Shown: piece after piece, positions 5,564 to 5,768 of the stretch
How the letters are laid out: every line of letters starts with the position of its first letter
How positions within the stretch are numbered: position 1 is the stretch's first letter
Origin: DASWUD01 sp036401755
Lineage (GTDB): Bacteria; Pseudomonadota; Gammaproteobacteria; Thiohalomonadales; Thiohalomonadaceae
DNA length: 5,768 nucleotides
Assembly (NCBI GenBank): GCA_036401755.1
Contig: DASWUD010000099.1
Span: forward strand, 1-5,768
Reading direction: 5' to 3'
Position numbers and translations under genes: made by a program
The notes under the pieces: generated by a model
What the model saw: the letters and a program-made list of their open reading frames with translations, nothing else
What the model was told of the DNA's origin: nothing
Databases searched by the model: none

Positions 5564-5768
5564 CACGACGCGATATCCCCAACCTGATCACACTGCTGCG
5601 GCTGCTGTTGCTGGTGCCGCTCGTGGTGACATTGCTGAGGGGAGAGTTTGTTTCTGCACTGCTGATTTTCGCTGTGGCAGGTCTCTCCGATGCCGTTGAC
5701 GGTTATCTCGCGCGCAACTGCGGCTGGGGAACCACCCTTGGCGCGATTCTCGATCCCATTGCCGATAA
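5560..5768 (+). CDS. CDP-alcohol phosphatidyltransferase family protein, N-terminal part (3' truncated by window)
   Basis: Sixty-nine residues are present before the window ends mid-codon. The N-terminus, RRDIPNLITLLRLLLLVPL (3-21), is the usual opening of PgsA-like and cardiolipin-synthase-like enzymes, with a first membrane helix and a second at about 31-43. The complete family signature D-x2-D-G-x2-A-R-x8-G-x3-D-x3-D is present: D44, D47, G48, A51, R52, G61, D65 and D69. These aspartates bind the divalent metals and the CDP-lipid in this inner-membrane family, which moves a phosphatidyl group from a CDP-alcohol to a second alcohol, releasing CMP. The acceptor (glycerol-3-phosphate, phosphatidylglycerol or another) cannot be told from this fragment, so no symbol is given. 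Start: GTG 5560 overlaps the DUF2066 TGA by 4 nt (GTGA). There is no good Shine-Dalgarno, so coupling is likely. Confidence 0.92.
   Translation, partial: MTRRDIPNLITLLRLLLLVPLVVTLLRGEFVSALLIFAVAGLSDAVDGYLARNCGWGTTLGAILDPIAD

Noticed and set aside
1..5768. Mobile element, CRISPR array, tRNA/rRNA, toxin-antitoxin or defence system
   Set aside because: No transposase or integrase motifs, long terminal repeats, regularly spaced repeats, or RNA-gene signatures were seen; recognised core genes occupy almost the entire window.

Overview
The window is a GC-rich, gene-dense bacterial chromosome segment of ordinary core and housekeeping genes. The purM-purN pair, an RlmM-type 23S rRNA methyltransferase, a DUF2066 secreted protein and a CDP-alcohol phosphatidyltransferase together point to a gammaproteobacterium. 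A Chromatiales-like or similar environmental lineage would fit, but that is inferred from gene content and neighbourhood only; no phylogenetic marker was tested.

Layout. Bases 2-226 (+) hold the 3' end of a lysylphosphatidylglycerol-synthase/UPF0104-type membrane protein. It is followed closely by a GT9 (heptosyltransferase-like) glycosyltransferase (246-1463, +), and then by rlmM (1460-2536, +), which overlaps the glycosyltransferase stop by 4 nt through a TTG start. These three look like one transcription unit. A 117-bp convergent spacer (2537-2653) carries small inverted repeats but no clear U-tract terminator. On the minus strand, purM (4347-3289) and purN (3286-2654) are separated by 2 nt and form a purine biosynthesis operon. 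A 136-bp divergent spacer (4348-4483) separates purM from a plus-strand unit: a DUF2066 exported protein (4484-5563), overlapped by 4 nt (GTGA) by a CDP-alcohol phosphatidyltransferase (5560 to beyond the window end).

How the genes work together. PurM and PurN carry out steps 5 and 3 of de novo IMP synthesis. The UPF0104 protein and GT9 enzyme suggest envelope glycan or lipid work. RlmM methylates 23S rRNA and has no obvious functional link to the glycosyltransferase other than transcription. The DUF2066 protein and the phospholipid-synthase-like enzyme are translationally coupled and both act at or across the inner membrane.

I found no mobile element, CRISPR array, tRNA, rRNA, toxin-antitoxin or defence system, and no clear sign of a novel system. 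The points most worth a second look are the divergent purM/DUF2066 regulatory region, where an inverted repeat coincides with the predicted purM -35 box, and the tight coupling of an uncharacterised DUF2066 protein to a phospholipid synthase-like gene.
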